Shown here one piece after another: positions 1 through 9,712 of a DNA stretch of 64,000 nucleotides (position 1 is its first letter; each line of letters opens with the position of its first letter). Under the pieces are notes generated by a model. It was given only the letters and a program-made list of their open reading frames with translations. It made no database searches and was not told the origin of the DNA. The stretch is from Pseudomonas fluorescens (GTDB taxonomy: Bacteria > Pseudomonadota > Gammaproteobacteria > Pseudomonadales > Pseudomonadaceae), in the NCBI RefSeq assembly GCF_002837185.1, contig NZ_KZ477990.1:1-64000 (forward strand), read 5' to 3'. The position numbers and the translations under genes were made by a program.

Positions 1-207
1 TTTTGGTTACTTTTGGGGCTCTTTTCCAAAAGTGACCCGCTGTAAAAGCGGAACCGCCAGCCGCCGTTACCGCAGAAACGGATATGTACTCGGTCTGATC
101 CAACATCCTGGTCGGCCCGGAGGCCGCCATCGGGGGCAAGCCCCCTCCCACACTTGACTGTGTTCACACATCAAAATGTGGGGGAGCCCAATAGACTCAC
201 CTCGGTC
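1..207. repeat. Intergenic stretch with a Pseudomonas repeat and one REP copy
   Basis: No gene is supported here. The first 55 bases carry an inverted repeat (CTTTTGG...CCAAAAG with a short loop) of a kind common between Pseudomonas genes. A single REP palindrome lies at 128-153 (gggggcaagccccctccc core). Both lie downstream of the minus-strand MFS gene and may form hairpins at its 3' end. Confidence 0.6.
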
Positions 208-1554
208 TCAAGCTGTCGCCGCCGCAGCCGGCACCTCCTCCGCACTCAACCCCTCCTTCATCCGCTTGGCATCACGCACAAAACTGCGCGAAGCCTGGAA
301 CAGAAACAGCATGGTCAGAAACAACGCCACCGGAATCAGGTACATGGCGTCATGCAACCCCACCGCCTTATAAGCCTCGGTCATCTGCTCCGCCCCCGCC
401 GCGTACATCGCCGCATGGGCAAAGTGATCAGACAGCCCGCCCACCACGATCGGCCCCATCCCCCCGCCCAGCAGATACAGCCCGGCAAAGAACAACGCCA
501 TCGCCGTGGCCCGCAGGCGCGGTTCAACCACGTCCTGGATCGCGGTGTACACGCAGGTATAGAAGTTGTACGCAAACAGCCAGCCCACGCTGAACAGCAG
601 GACGAACACCCCGATCTCGATACGCCCGGCATGCAGTGCCCAGGCGGTGGTGACCGTGGAGATGATCAGGCTGCACGCGGCGAACAGCAGCCGGCCATTG
701 GCGACCCGCTGGTGGATCTTGTCGGCAATCCAGCCGCCCAGGGTCAGGCCCACCAGACCGGTCAGGCCGACGATCACACCGGTGGCCACCGCCGCCTCCT
801 GCAAAGGCATCAGGAAGTAACGTTGCAGCATCGGCACCAGGAATGAATTGCACGCATAGGTAGCGAAGTTGAAGCACAGTCCGGCCAGCACCAGCCACAG
901 GAAAGTCGGCACCGCCAGTACACGGCGGATCGGGCGGTCGACGCGCGCCTGGGACACTTGCACCGATTCGGCAGCGCCGCGTTTGGGCTCTTTGATGTAG
1001 AACATGAACACCGCGAGGATCAGCCCCGGCACGGCAGCAATAAAGAACGGCGCACGCCAGCTGTCGAACGCCTTGACCATCGCGCCGATGGTGAAAAATG
1101 CCAGCAACAAGCCCAGCGGCAGGCCGAGCATGAAGATCCCCATGGCGCGTGCGCGGCGGTGGGCGGGAAACAGATCGCCGATCAACGAATTGGCGGCGGG
1201 GGCATAGCTGGCTTCCCCGATGCCAATGCCCATGCGCACCAACAGGAAGCTCCAGAAACTGCCAACCAGGCCATTGATCGCCGTCAGCCCGCTCCAGGCA
1301 AACAGGCCCCAGCCCATCAGTTTGCTGCGCGAACCCGTGTCGGCCAGGCGCCCCAGCGGCAGCCCGGCGATGGCATAAACGATGGTGAAAGAGGTACCGA
1401 TGATGCCGAGCTGGAAGTCGCTCAGATGCCACTCCATGCGGATCGGCTCGATGATGATCGCGGGAATGGTGCGGTCGAAGAAGTTGAACAGGTTGGCGAG
1501 GAACAGCAGGAACAGAATGCGCCAGGCATTCGCCGCTTGGGTCGAGTTCTGCAT
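208..1554 (-). CDS. MFS transporter (spinster/hexuronate-like)
   Basis: This is a 448-residue inner-membrane secondary transporter of the major facilitator superfamily. The pattern of hydrophobic segments fits twelve helices. The first helix carries NFFDR (about residues 24-28) and the loop between helices 2 and 3 carries motif A (GRLADTGSR, about 68-76). Both are common in MFS members that take up organic anions or lipids. The start is preceded by GAGACGG. It stands alone, ending next to a REP element and starting away from the YkgJ gene. The substrate cannot be told from sequence. Confidence 0.85.
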   Translation of the reverse strand: MQNSTQAANAWRILFLLFLANLFNFFDRTIPAIIIEPIRMEWHLSDFQLGIIGTSFTIVYAIAGLPLGRLADTGSRSKLMGWGLFAWSGLTAINGLVGSFWSFLLVRMGIGIGEASYAPAANSLIGDLFPAHRRARAMGIFMLGLPLGLLLAFFTIGAMVKAFDSWRAPFFIAAVPGLILAVFMFYIKEPKRGAAESVQVSQARVDRPIRRVLAVPTFLWLVLAGLCFNFATYACNSFLVPMLQRYFLMPLQEAAVATGVIVGLTGLVGLTLGGWIADKIHQRVANGRLLFAACSLIISTVTTAWALHAGRIEIGVFVLLFSVGWLFAYNFYTCVYTAIQDVVEPRLRATAMALFFAGLYLLGGGMGPIVVGGLSDHFAHAAMYAAGAEQMTEAYKAVGLHDAMYLIPVALFLTMLFLFQASRSFVRDAKRMKEGLSAEEVPAAAATA

Positions 1555-1794
1555 GGGTCCGTCTCTTTATTGTTATGAGAGCTGCGATGCCCACTGCATC
1601 CTGCTCAGGTTGCTGAAACATAGTCAGGCTGGCGGCGCTTGTCTGTAATGATTCGTAAAGCTGATAGGGCGTGATATCCCCGAAACTACGGGATTTTCCC
1701 TACGAAAATATATATAGGCGCCCCCCTTCCCAACGGCCATGACCCGGATAGAATGGCGAGCCTTCCCGCAGTCCCCCCTTACCTACCCTAATCG

Positions 1795-2172
1795 ATGACG
1801 CCCATGTCCGAAGCCAGTCCGTGTCTGAGTTGCGGTGCCTGCTGTTCACACTTCCGTGTGTCTTTCTTCTGGGGCGAATGCGCCTCATCGGGCGGTACGG
1901 TGCCCGATGACCTGGTGGTGCAGATCAACCCCACCCGCGTGGCGATGATCGGAACCGACCAGAAGCCCGCACGCTGCTGCAGCCTCGAGGGCGAAGTGGG
2001 TAAAGGCACGCGTTGTTCCATCTATGAACAGCGCTCAAGCCCCTGCCGCGAATTCGACGCCTCGTGGAGCCAGGGCGTGCAAAACGTCGATTGCGATGCC
2101 GCCCGTGCCGCCTTCGGTCTGGCGCCCCTCCAGGAGCGACCTTTCGAACTGGATCTGCCCATCAGCGCTTAG
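1795..2172 (+). CDS. YkgJ-family cysteine-cluster protein
   Basis: This small (125 aa) cytoplasmic protein opens with CxxCxxCC (Cys10, 13, 16, 17). It has further cysteines in CCSLEGE and in RCSIYEQRSSPC, the pattern of the YkgJ/UPF0153 family thought to bind zinc or an Fe-S cluster. No catalytic function is established. A second ATG lies three codons downstream at 1804, and neither start has a clear Shine-Dalgarno, so the N-terminus is uncertain by three residues. It is probably monocistronic: 122 bases separate it from the c-di-GMP gene. Confidence 0.85.
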   Translation: MTPMSEASPCLSCGACCSHFRVSFFWGECASSGGTVPDDLVVQINPTRVAMIGTDQKPARCCSLEGEVGKGTRCSIYEQRSSPCREFDASWSQGVQNVDCDAARAAFGLAPLQERPFELDLPISA

Positions 2173-2294
2173 CATCAAACGCGATGGGCGGCATGCAAAA
2201 AGAATTGAATCAAAGTGCCATTATTCATGGAAAATCCCGCGAGGCTTCTATACTCGATCTCATAGGTCATCGCCTCAGGCGGTGACGCGACGCT

Positions 2295-4574
2295 ATGACG
2301 GGACTCGCTATGGAATGGCTGGGGTTGCACTTTTTCACCGACCTCCCAGACAACGGGCACTTATTACTCAATTGCAGTCATAACCCCTTTCTGGTGCTAC
2401 TGGCTTACCTGGTCGCCTGTGCGGCGGGCTTCGGCACGCTGGACATGGCCGAACGCGTCGGTCATGTGGAAGACCCCACCGCCCGCCGCCGCTGGCGTTG
2501 GTTGGGCGCGGGCTGCCTGGCGGGCGGTATCTGGTCGACGCATTTCATCAGCATGCTGGCATTCCAGGCGCCTATCGCCATTCATTACGAACTGCTCATG
2601 ACCTTCGTTTCCCTGGTCATCGCGCTGATCGCTTCGCTGTTCGCCATGCAAACCCTCAGTCACGCGCACCTGCGCTTGCACCAGTACGTGCTGGCCTCGG
2701 TGTGGATGGGACTGGGCATCGCCCTGATGCACTACGTCGGCATGTCGTCCATGCGCTCCCAGGCGCAGGTGTACTTCGAATCCGGGCTGTTCATGGCGTC
2801 GGTGGCGATTGCCATCGGCGCGAGCCTCGCGGCGTTGTTGCTGTCGAGCTACCTGCGCAACGGTGCCGGCGTGTTTCACCAATTGCTCAAATACGCCGCC
2901 AGCCTGGTGCTGGGCGCCGGCATTCTGAGCATGCATTTCACCGGCATGGCGGCCATGCAAATGCTGGTACCCAATGGCGTGAATCTGTCACTGCCGGTGG
3001 ATAACAACCCCATGCAACTGGGCCTGTCGGTGGCGGTGATTACCTTGCTGGTGATCGGCAGCAGCGTCAGTGCGGCCCTGGCGGACAAAAAACTGCAACA
3101 CAAGGAGCGCGACCTGCGCCGGGTCAATGCGCTGCTCAGCGAACTGGACCAGGCCCGTGCCTCGTTGCAGCAGGTCGCCCATTACGACGCGCTGACCAGC
3201 TTGCTCAACCGACGGGGCTTCAATCAGATCTTTGCGGAAAAGGTCGCTGAAAAAACGGCTTCCAACGGCATGATGGCGTTGATCTTCCTCGACATTGACC
3301 ATTTCAAACGTATCAACGACAGCCTTGGGCACGATGCCGGCGATCAATTGCTCACCGTGCTGGCCAGCCATATCAAAAGCTCGGTGCGCAGCCATGCCGA
3401 CGTGGTCGCGCGTTTCGGCGGGGATGAGTTCTGCATCCTGATCACTATTCATCACCGCGACGAAGCCCGGCGCCTGGCCCAGCGCATCATGCAGCAGATG
3501 AAAGAACCCATCGAACTGGCGGGCCGGCGTATGGTGATGACCACCAGCATCGGCATCAGCCTTTTCCCGGATGACGGCCAAACGTGCGAAGAGCTGCTGA
3601 AAACCGCTGACCTGGCGCTATATCAATCCAAGGACGCCGGGCGCAATAACCTGAACTTCTTCAGTTCCAACCTTAAAACCCGCGCATTCCTGGAACTGCA
3701 ACTGGAAGAAGAACTGCGCGCCGCCTTGCGTGCACGCAACGAACTGGTGCTGTTTTATCAACCGATCTTCGACATCAAGCTCGGCAAGGTCACGCGCCTG
3801 GAGGCCCTGGTGCGCTGGCAGCACCCCCAACATGGGCTGCTGACCCCGGACCGGTTTATCGGCATCGCCGAGAACAACGGCTTGATCGCCGAACTGGATC
3901 ACTGGGTATTGCGCCAGGCGTGCCATGATTTGAGCCTGCTGTCTGACCGGGGCTACACCGAGTTGACCATGTCCGTGAACTGCTCGGCCCTGAACCTGGC
4001 ACGGGACGAACTGGCCGATGAAATCGAAGCCGCCCTGCGCTTCGCCGGCGTGGCGGCCAACCGCCTGGAACTGGAAGTCACCGAGAATGCGCTGATGGGC
4101 AACATCAGCAGCACCCTGGCGCTGCTGCGGCAAATCCGTGCCTTGGGTGTCTCCCTGGCGATCGACGATTTCGGTACCGGTTATTCGTCCCTGGCCTATC
4201 TCAAGCGCCTGCCGATCAACACCTTGAAGATCGACCGCTCCTTTATCCAGGACATTCCCAAGTCCACCGCAGACAGCGAGATCGTCCAGGCGGTTATCGG
4301 CATGGCTCATATCCTGCACTTGCAGGTGGTGACCGAAGGGGTGGAAACCCAGGCGCAGTTCGAGCTATTGCTCAAGCACGATTGTGACTTTATGCAGGGC
4401 TACCTGCTTAGCCCGGCGGTGCCCTTCAATGACGTCATCGGCGTGATCCAGGGCATCGCGATGCGCAACCCGCTTTACCCGTCCAGCATGGAGGGCAACA
4501 AAGACGCCCCACCGTCAAAAGACCCTGCCCCGGCGCGTATCGGCCCGCCGTCTATCGTCAGGCCGATTCGCTGA
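2295..4574 (+). CDS. MHYT-GGDEF-EAL c-di-GMP signalling protein
   Basis: This 759-aa membrane protein should make and/or degrade cyclic di-GMP. The N-terminal MHYT sensor (about residues 25-255) has seven predicted helices with the metal-ligand type motifs THFISM, MHYVGM and MHFTGM, proposed to sense O2, CO or NO through copper. A GGDEF cyclase domain follows with an intact RFGGDEF near residue 375, but the inhibitory RxxD site before it is not conserved (SHAD instead). The EAL phosphodiesterase domain keeps EAL (about 502), DDFGTGYSS and TEGVET, so both activities look possible. ATG 2310, five codons in, is an alternative start with a GGGA upstream. The C-terminal tail is proline-rich and disordered. 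Confidence 0.93.
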   Translation: MTGLAMEWLGLHFFTDLPDNGHLLLNCSHNPFLVLLAYLVACAAGFGTLDMAERVGHVEDPTARRRWRWLGAGCLAGGIWSTHFISMLAFQAPIAIHYELLMTFVSLVIALIASLFAMQTLSHAHLRLHQYVLASVWMGLGIALMHYVGMSSMRSQAQVYFESGLFMASVAIAIGASLAALLLSSYLRNGAGVFHQLLKYAASLVLGAGILSMHFTGMAAMQMLVPNGVNLSLPVDNNPMQLGLSVAVITLLVIGSSVSAALADKKLQHKERDLRRVNALLSELDQARASLQQVAHYDALTSLLNRRGFNQIFAEKVAEKTASNGMMALIFLDIDHFKRINDSLGHDAGDQLLTVLASHIKSSVRSHADVVARFGGDEFCILITIHHRDEARRLAQRIMQQMKEPIELAGRRMVMTTSIGISLFPDDGQTCEELLKTADLALYQSKDAGRNNLNFFSSNLKTRAFLELQLEEELRAALRARNELVLFYQPIFDIKLGKVTRLEALVRWQHPQHGLLTPDRFIGIAENNGLIAELDHWVLRQACHDLSLLSDRGYTELTMSVNCSALNLARDELADEIEAALRFAGVAANRLELEVTENALMGNISSTLALLRQIRALGVSLAIDDFGTGYSSLAYLKRLPINTLKIDRSFIQDIPKSTADSEIVQAVIGMAHILHLQVVTEGVETQAQFELLLKHDCDFMQGYLLSPAVPFNDVIGVIQGIAMRNPLYPSSMEGNKDAPPSKDPAPARIGPPSIVRPIR

Positions 4575-4637
4575 GGCGCCGCCAGTGCGTCTCATGGAAC
4601 CATAGCCACACCGGCAAGACGGCCTGATTCAGCGGGC

Positions 4638-7600
4638 CTATCGGATAATTTTAAAGATAAATACCTGGGCCTGTTGCGGCGCACGAGCACTACGCTGAAT
4701 GCCCCCTACCAGGTTTATCAGTTTATTGGCTTGCACCGCAGAGCGGACGAGTCCAGTGCTGGTCATTAACGAGGGGTTATAGAGTTGAAAGCTGTTTGTC
4801 CTGACGAACGTCTCGCTGACATTGACGCAATGCAGGCAATACAACGTAACGTCGCCTGCCCGCTGAAAGAACAATCGGGTGGAAGACGACAATGACTCTA
4901 CTAAATCAACACGAGCCACATGCCTCATCGCCTCGACCATCAGCGGCCTTAGCGTAGCAGGTCCTGGGCGGGTGATCGCGTGGTGAAGATGTGGGTGAAG
5001 GGCATTGAATGAGAAATCCAAGCGCCCAAAAGCGCCCGATCGCACATCCTCGGTCACTCGACCGATGTTGTACCTGGGATTTGCTCCTGCGACCGAACCA
5101 CGGTACTCCATCATTGATATAGGATCGTTTGACCGGAACGCCCCTGTGCGCCATTCGCGCAAAAAATTCATATTTGAATAACTAATAGAGGCGAACTCTG
5201 TAAACATCGCCCTGACAAGCTGCACCTGACTCCCGGGCGTCAGTTCAGGGAAAATATCGGCAGCATAACTCACCAGGCTTTTCTCGAACGACATCAGATT
5301 AGAAACATGCCAGGTCGACGTAGCGCGATTATACGTAGCCAGCCTGGGCTGCTCGGCGGGATTATGGCGCAACATGAGTTCGAAGCTATCAAAGGTGTTG
5401 TAGGCGCTGTCAGGATTGCGCACATAAAACGGCGGCGTCAACGTGATCTCACTCTTATCAGTGAGCCTGTAGTAAGCACCCTCTACCTTGATAAAGTTGC
5501 CCTCTTGGTGCCGCCACCAAGTGCCAGGAACATTCTTATACCGGTATATTGAAGGGTGGCCAGGATGAACTTCCAATACTGCGGAATTAATGACTTTACC
5601 CCAGGTTTTCCAATGATTGCTCTGGATGACACTTGCGCGAACGGGGGTCACGGCAACAGGGGCTGCACCTGCTATCTGGTCAATACCCTGCATCCGCAGT
5701 CGGGCCTGATCAAGAGGCACTATAAGATACTGATGAAACTCGCTTGGAATCTCTCTTAAAAACGCCTGTTGCAGAGGGGCCTGACTATCCCACAGTCGCC
5801 TCGAGAAACGAAGCTCCCAGGCTCTTTCAGCGCCCGCAGGAAACTGAAACGAATCCAGCACTCTCCCCGCCGCCTGCGGCCCCAGATCAGGATACAAACG
5901 CATCAAGTCATCCCGCGCCATTCTAGAGTGAACGCCACCTTTCAACCCTATTTCAGGGGAACGGATGACCCACTCGTTCAATGCATTCTGTGCAATGGGC
6001 GGCAGGTGATACGAGTGCTCTGCCGAACGACGTGGTTTCTGTAGACGCCAGGTCTTGGCACCCGAGACTTCATCATAGGTAACCTTGTACCACTGGCCCT
6101 TTTCATGCAAAAAGTGCTGGCCGGGTTTTGCACCGTTTCCCGCTCGGGTGTAAATCCCCTTGCCTTCCCAACCCACCAACGGGGTAACGTCTTTAGGCAC
6201 AGCCCTGAGTGCCCTATCAGAGGGTAAGCCCGCGTGCCCAGGCACCCCGCCCACACGCACCGGTGCAAACCCTATGGCGCCGTCCACCAGCGCACCGATC
6301 AGATGGCTGAAGGCCCTGACAAACTCATAGCTCGCCGCCACACTGTCGTCTTTTTGCAAGGCCTCAACAGCCTGGTTCAAGGCAAACGCGCTTCGTACAA
6401 GACCGATGACAAAGGTGATTCGCACCGGCAAAACCGCCAAGGCCACCTCTACCACACCTTCGACAATGGTCCAGACGCTGCGGACATCCGCTTCATGAGT
6501 ACTGGTTGAGTTACGGTTAGCCTTTTCGATGGCGTTGCGCGCCTCGATGTCATAGGCACGCTCAAACACATGGCGGGTAATGTTCAAGTAGTCGAATTCG
6601 GTGTAGTAAATACCACTTGCCAGCTTCCTGCGTAACCTTGGCTGATAGGCACCTTCCATATTGTCGAACAGATAATCATGCCAGGCGCTGTTATTGATAA
6701 ACCGCTCAAGCAACTGTGTGCTGCTCTCATACTCGTGAAATACCCGGCCACCCGGAGCCCGAGGGGTATAGACGACCTTGGAATGAATCGTTGAACTGGC
6801 AGAACGGAATACCAAAACGCCGCGCACCGCGATATCACGGATAACCAACGCCGATACAGTGACTCCGTGCCCACCCACTGTGGCCCGCTGATCGGTCTGC
6901 GTGGGGTGATCAAGTACACTTTTGACCCAGTGGTAGCCGCGGTCCAGCGTATCAGGCGAATAGTCTCCGGCAATTTTCGCCTCAAGCGCATCGACCCTCA
7001 GTTGCTTTTCCATGACCCGCACAAAGTCTTTCTTTAAACTCTGCGCTTCGTGAGACGTCAACAAACGCGCTGTGAGAAACCCCTCGTAGGCGCTGCCAAT
7101 ATCCAGCTCACGCACCAAGTCTTTGACGTGCTGCGGGGTCAGTTCTGTATAAGGCTGGTTGTTCAGACTTAACCTGGATTTATCAACAAAGACCTGGTCG
7201 AAATACTCGACGTTCTCCACTGCCAATTCGGTCAGGGTCTTCGTTTGGACTTTATAGCGAGCCTGGCCTGTTTGAGGATTAGGCCTGGCACCTGAAAAAT
7301 AAATGCCACCGGCAGGATTGGGCCGTCGAATGGTCACCCGGATGTCGTCCGGATCTGCATCAATGCCATATTGGATCTCGAGCACTTCCGACAGCCGTGT
7401 CCTGCTGTAATCCAATAGTGCTGTACGGTCACCAAACTGTGAAATAGAGGGCAAGCCGTCTGCGGCGCAAGCACTTTGCAGCACCTGCAGATAGTCACGC
7501 GTCGCTGCCGCCCACGCGGCTTTATCGGTTTCCGAGGCCGTCCTCAAAAACGCGTTAAGCTCTGCTTTTGACCGCTTGGTTTCCCGAGCCATCAACACGC

Positions 7601-8252
7601 CGCTCAAGCTGAACAACTTGCTCATGTCAGTCGTGAGATCCAGGCTGTCCGGTAATTGGCTCATGTCGGTCTGCACACCGCGAGCCTGGTACACGCCCAC
7701 CATGAACATGAAGTCTTGAATCAACTTCTGATATTGAGACTCCACACTGGCGCTGAACACCGACTCCAGAATTTCCGTGTAGTCAAAGCAGTCCGCTTGC
7801 TGCACCTTGTTGCGAAGGGTCGTCGCACGTTCACCGTATCTGTCCGCCAGAAGTGCAAAAACACTCTCGAACTCATGATCCTTATTGAGCCGACGGTGAA
7901 GTTCCTTATCCAGAAGGGCCAATGAGGCGAATGCCTCCAGCCCTTGGTTGGGTGTGAACAACACGACAAAACCAACATTGGCATCGGTCTGGATCGGGCG
8001 AATGCTGGGGGGCGGGAGCGTCGCGGTAATATCTGACTCAGAATATGACGGGTCCCGAGAGGTCAGCACCAATGCGCCATGCAAGGGCATATTCGGCGAC
8101 TGGCTGCCATCTTTGAGCGCCAATGCATAGGCAGCGGCCCTGTAAGGCCTGCCTTGACGGGCAGACGCATCGGAAAATGCCAGAAACTCTTCAACCAACA
8201 ACACGCCACCCGAGTTCAGCGTTCCGTCACCCCTGAGCAGCGTAGCCTCCAC
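4638..8252 (-). CDS. Dermonecrotic-toxin-like protein (DUF6543 type), large fragment
   Basis: This 1204-codon frame resembles the very large Pseudomonas proteins annotated as dermonecrotic toxin domain (DUF6543). It shows long helical stretches, a hydrophobic pair near residues 590-660 that could insert into membranes, and repeated aromatic blocks (GIYTRAGN...GQWYKV and SIYRYKN...GNFIKV). The C-terminal 250 residues match no family I can name. The GTG at 8252 is only the first start after a stop. The same frame continues upstream for 32 sense codons, then a TAA at 8349-8351, then 150 more codons. The whole locus therefore reads as one ancestral gene broken by a nonsense change. AGGA about 11 bases before the GTG could permit restart. 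Codon use is less GC-biased than in neighbouring core genes. Confidence 0.75.
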   Translation of the reverse strand: MEATLLRGDGTLNSGGVLLVEEFLAFSDASARQGRPYRAAAYALALKDGSQSPNMPLHGALVLTSRDPSYSESDITATLPPPSIRPIQTDANVGFVVLFTPNQGLEAFASLALLDKELHRRLNKDHEFESVFALLADRYGERATTLRNKVQQADCFDYTEILESVFSASVESQYQKLIQDFMFMVGVYQARGVQTDMSQLPDSLDLTTDMSKLFSLSGVLMARETKRSKAELNAFLRTASETDKAAWAAATRDYLQVLQSACAADGLPSISQFGDRTALLDYSRTRLSEVLEIQYGIDADPDDIRVTIRRPNPAGGIYFSGARPNPQTGQARYKVQTKTLTELAVENVEYFDQVFVDKSRLSLNNQPYTELTPQHVKDLVRELDIGSAYEGFLTARLLTSHEAQSLKKDFVRVMEKQLRVDALEAKIAGDYSPDTLDRGYHWVKSVLDHPTQTDQRATVGGHGVTVSALVIRDIAVRGVLVFRSASSTIHSKVVYTPRAPGGRVFHEYESSTQLLERFINNSAWHDYLFDNMEGAYQPRLRRKLASGIYYTEFDYLNITRHVFERAYDIEARNAIEKANRNSTSTHEADVRSVWTIVEGVVEVALAVLPVRITFVIGLVRSAFALNQAVEALQKDDSVAASYEFVRAFSHLIGALVDGAIGFAPVRVGGVPGHAGLPSDRALRAVPKDVTPLVGWEGKGIYTRAGNGAKPGQHFLHEKGQWYKVTYDEVSGAKTWRLQKPRRSAEHSYHLPPIAQNALNEWVIRSPEIGLKGGVHSRMARDDLMRLYPDLGPQAAGRVLDSFQFPAGAERAWELRFSRRLWDSQAPLQQAFLREIPSEFHQYLIVPLDQARLRMQGIDQIAGAAPVAVTPVRASVIQSNHWKTWGKVINSAVLEVHPGHPSIYRYKNVPGTWWRHQEGNFIKVEGAYYRLTDKSEITLTPPFYVRNPDSAYNTFDSFELMLRHNPAEQPRLATYNRATSTWHVSNLMSFEKSLVSYAADIFPELTPGSQVQLVRAMFTEFASISYSNMNFLREWRTGAFRSNDPISMMEYRGSVAGANPRYNIGRVTEDVRSGAFGRLDFSFNALHPHLHHAITRPGPATLRPLMVEAMRHVARVDLVESLSSSTRLFFQRAGDVTLYCLHCVNVSETFVRTNSFQLYNPSLMTSTGLVRSAVQANKLINLVGGIQRSARAPQQAQVFIFKIIR

Positions 8253-8348
8253 GCGTAGCTGATCCTCACGCCTTGAAATAACCTTTTGCTTGTAGGAGCG
8301 GGCGCTTCCCTCAAGCGTTTTATTCCAGAAGGTATCAAGATGAGCCTG

Positions 8349-8801
8349 TTAAGCAGTCTCCAGCGAAACTGCAACGTTATCGACAAAGGTGTCAAAGGCA
8401 GCCGGTGTCAGCGATGCGGGTAAATCTTTATCGTCCTCTTCTCCCCGACCGAAGCTGAAGGTAGTCAAGCGACTGGCAAACGATGCAGGCTGTTTATCTA
8501 CGATTCTGCGCACCACCGCATCCAACACGCTGGGCAGCAGAACAACGCTGACGTCTGCTGGAATCACCACCTCGTCCTGAGTATGGCTGGTGATGAAAAT
8601 TCGATTGGATTGCAGTGGTTTCTCGCTGGAGGTAAACGCAGCGTTAAACGAATGATTTACAAAGGACAGAAATGACGGTCGCTGCCTGAGCATTAGAAGC
8701 TCTTGGTCGATCCACTCGAGTCTTGTCCGATAGTGAGTCTGGTAATCGTTGTCCTGAGCCAATAGAAGACTGAGGGAGGGTGAAGATGACCGAGGTTGCA
8801 T
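8349..8801 (-). pseudogene. N-terminal fragment of the same toxin gene, ended by in-frame TAA
   Basis: These 150 codons are in the same frame as the large toxin fragment downstream. The residues after the stop (QAHLDTFW..., then SRREDQLRVEATLLRGDGTL) match the way DUF6543-type N-terminal domains run on, so the TAA looks like a recent CAA, AAA or GAA to TAA change and not a true gene end. The ATG at 8801 has only a weak AAGG upstream. No secretion signal is visible. If both parts were translated as one, the product would be about 1387 residues. Confidence 0.7.
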
Positions 8802-9068
8802 AGCTGAGCCTTAAGACCTAAAAACTCAGCGTGACATCGCGCCTCTTCCGGCAGGTGCTCTATATATAGCCTGGGGCAACCTCAGCATCTCTCACACCAA
8901 GAAACAATTAACTTCAAGGATAACCTTCAGCTTAACTGTTCCCGTGACGTGCGCGTCAGGGTGCGCTGTGACCTTTCTTCACGGCAAGATGCCATCACTG
9001 CGCTGGTAGTTACTGCACTACACACTTTTTTCAACGCAAAACGCGCACCCTTTTCGTGCGGTCTTTTC

Positions 9069-9371
9069 TTATGCTGCCCTTTCCTGGATCAGAATCCACG
9101 GTGAAACCACCACCGCCCACAAGCTCGGATCACGCTCAACCAGGTCCAATGCCCGCGTCGCAGACACTTCGCCAAGGCTCCCCGCAGCCAGCCAGGCAGC
9201 GACTTTGTCGCGGTTGTCTTCGGCCATTCCCTCGGCCGCTTCGATCAAATCAAGGCCGGCGTCGACCCACAATAGGGCACCCTTGGCAAAGAACGGCTCG
9301 AGCTCTTTCCAGGAAATTTCCGCGGTTTCCCCGAGCAGCTTGGCATAGAGGGTGCTAGGTTCTTGCGTCAT
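9069..9371 (-). CDS. DUF2288 family protein
   Basis: This 100-residue soluble protein is of unknown function. It matches the DUF2288 pattern: a short helix with LGETAEISWKELEPFFAKG, then VDAGLDLIEAA, and a final W-rich block (SLWAVVVSPWILIQE). No catalytic residues stand out. It is a single gene with a 341-base gap on its upstream side towards the divergent braC. Confidence 0.8.
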   Translation of the reverse strand: MTQEPSTLYAKLLGETAEISWKELEPFFAKGALLWVDAGLDLIEAAEGMAEDNRDKVAAWLAAGSLGEVSATRALDLVERDPSLWAVVVSPWILIQERAA

Positions 9372-9712
9372 GGGAGTTCACCTGAGTAAAAAATCGGCGC
9401 AATCATAGCCCCGTAACTCAGGCAGAAAAACCCAGTAGCAAATGAGCTGGCGATTGAAAGTGTCGGAAAAGCCACGGAATGCTTGAAAGGCTGGCATGAC
9501 CCCGCCGCAATTCTGTCTTTTTCTTTCATTTAAGCGACACAACTCGGTTTTGCCCCCGGCAGCCAGCTTTTCAAGCGATCAACCGGCGCTCTACACTGTA
9601 CCGGTACAGTTGCCGGGGCAATGCCGGGGGGATATCCGCGATATCTGATCCGGTTCTGCAGCTCACAAGGCCGCTAGAACTATAAAAAATACAACAGTAA
9701 GAGTGGAGCACT
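9372..9712. promoter_or_regulatory. Divergent intergenic region DUF2288 / braC
   Basis: No coding sequence is seen. It must hold the promoters of the DUF2288 gene (minus) and of the bra operon (plus). Its clearest element is the palindrome at 9595-9610, listed separately. The braC ribosome site AGAGTGGAG ends the region. Confidence 0.6.
9595..9610. promoter_or_regulatory. Perfect 16-bp palindrome upstream of braC
   Basis: ACTGTACCGGTACAGT reads identically on both strands and lies about 105 bases before the braC start, in promoter territory. The CTGTAC...GTACAG form suits a dimeric repressor such as a TetR-type protein. The half-site spacing does not fit LexA. The binding protein is unknown. 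Confidence 0.5.

Noticed and set aside
154..846. Long plus-strand open frame opposite the MFS gene
   Set aside because: It is the antisense shadow of a clear transporter gene; its His/Arg/Gln-rich product has no domain.
1700..1888. Minus-strand 62-codon frame between MFS and YkgJ genes
   Set aside because: Overlaps the YkgJ coding start, low-complexity basic product, no ribosome site.
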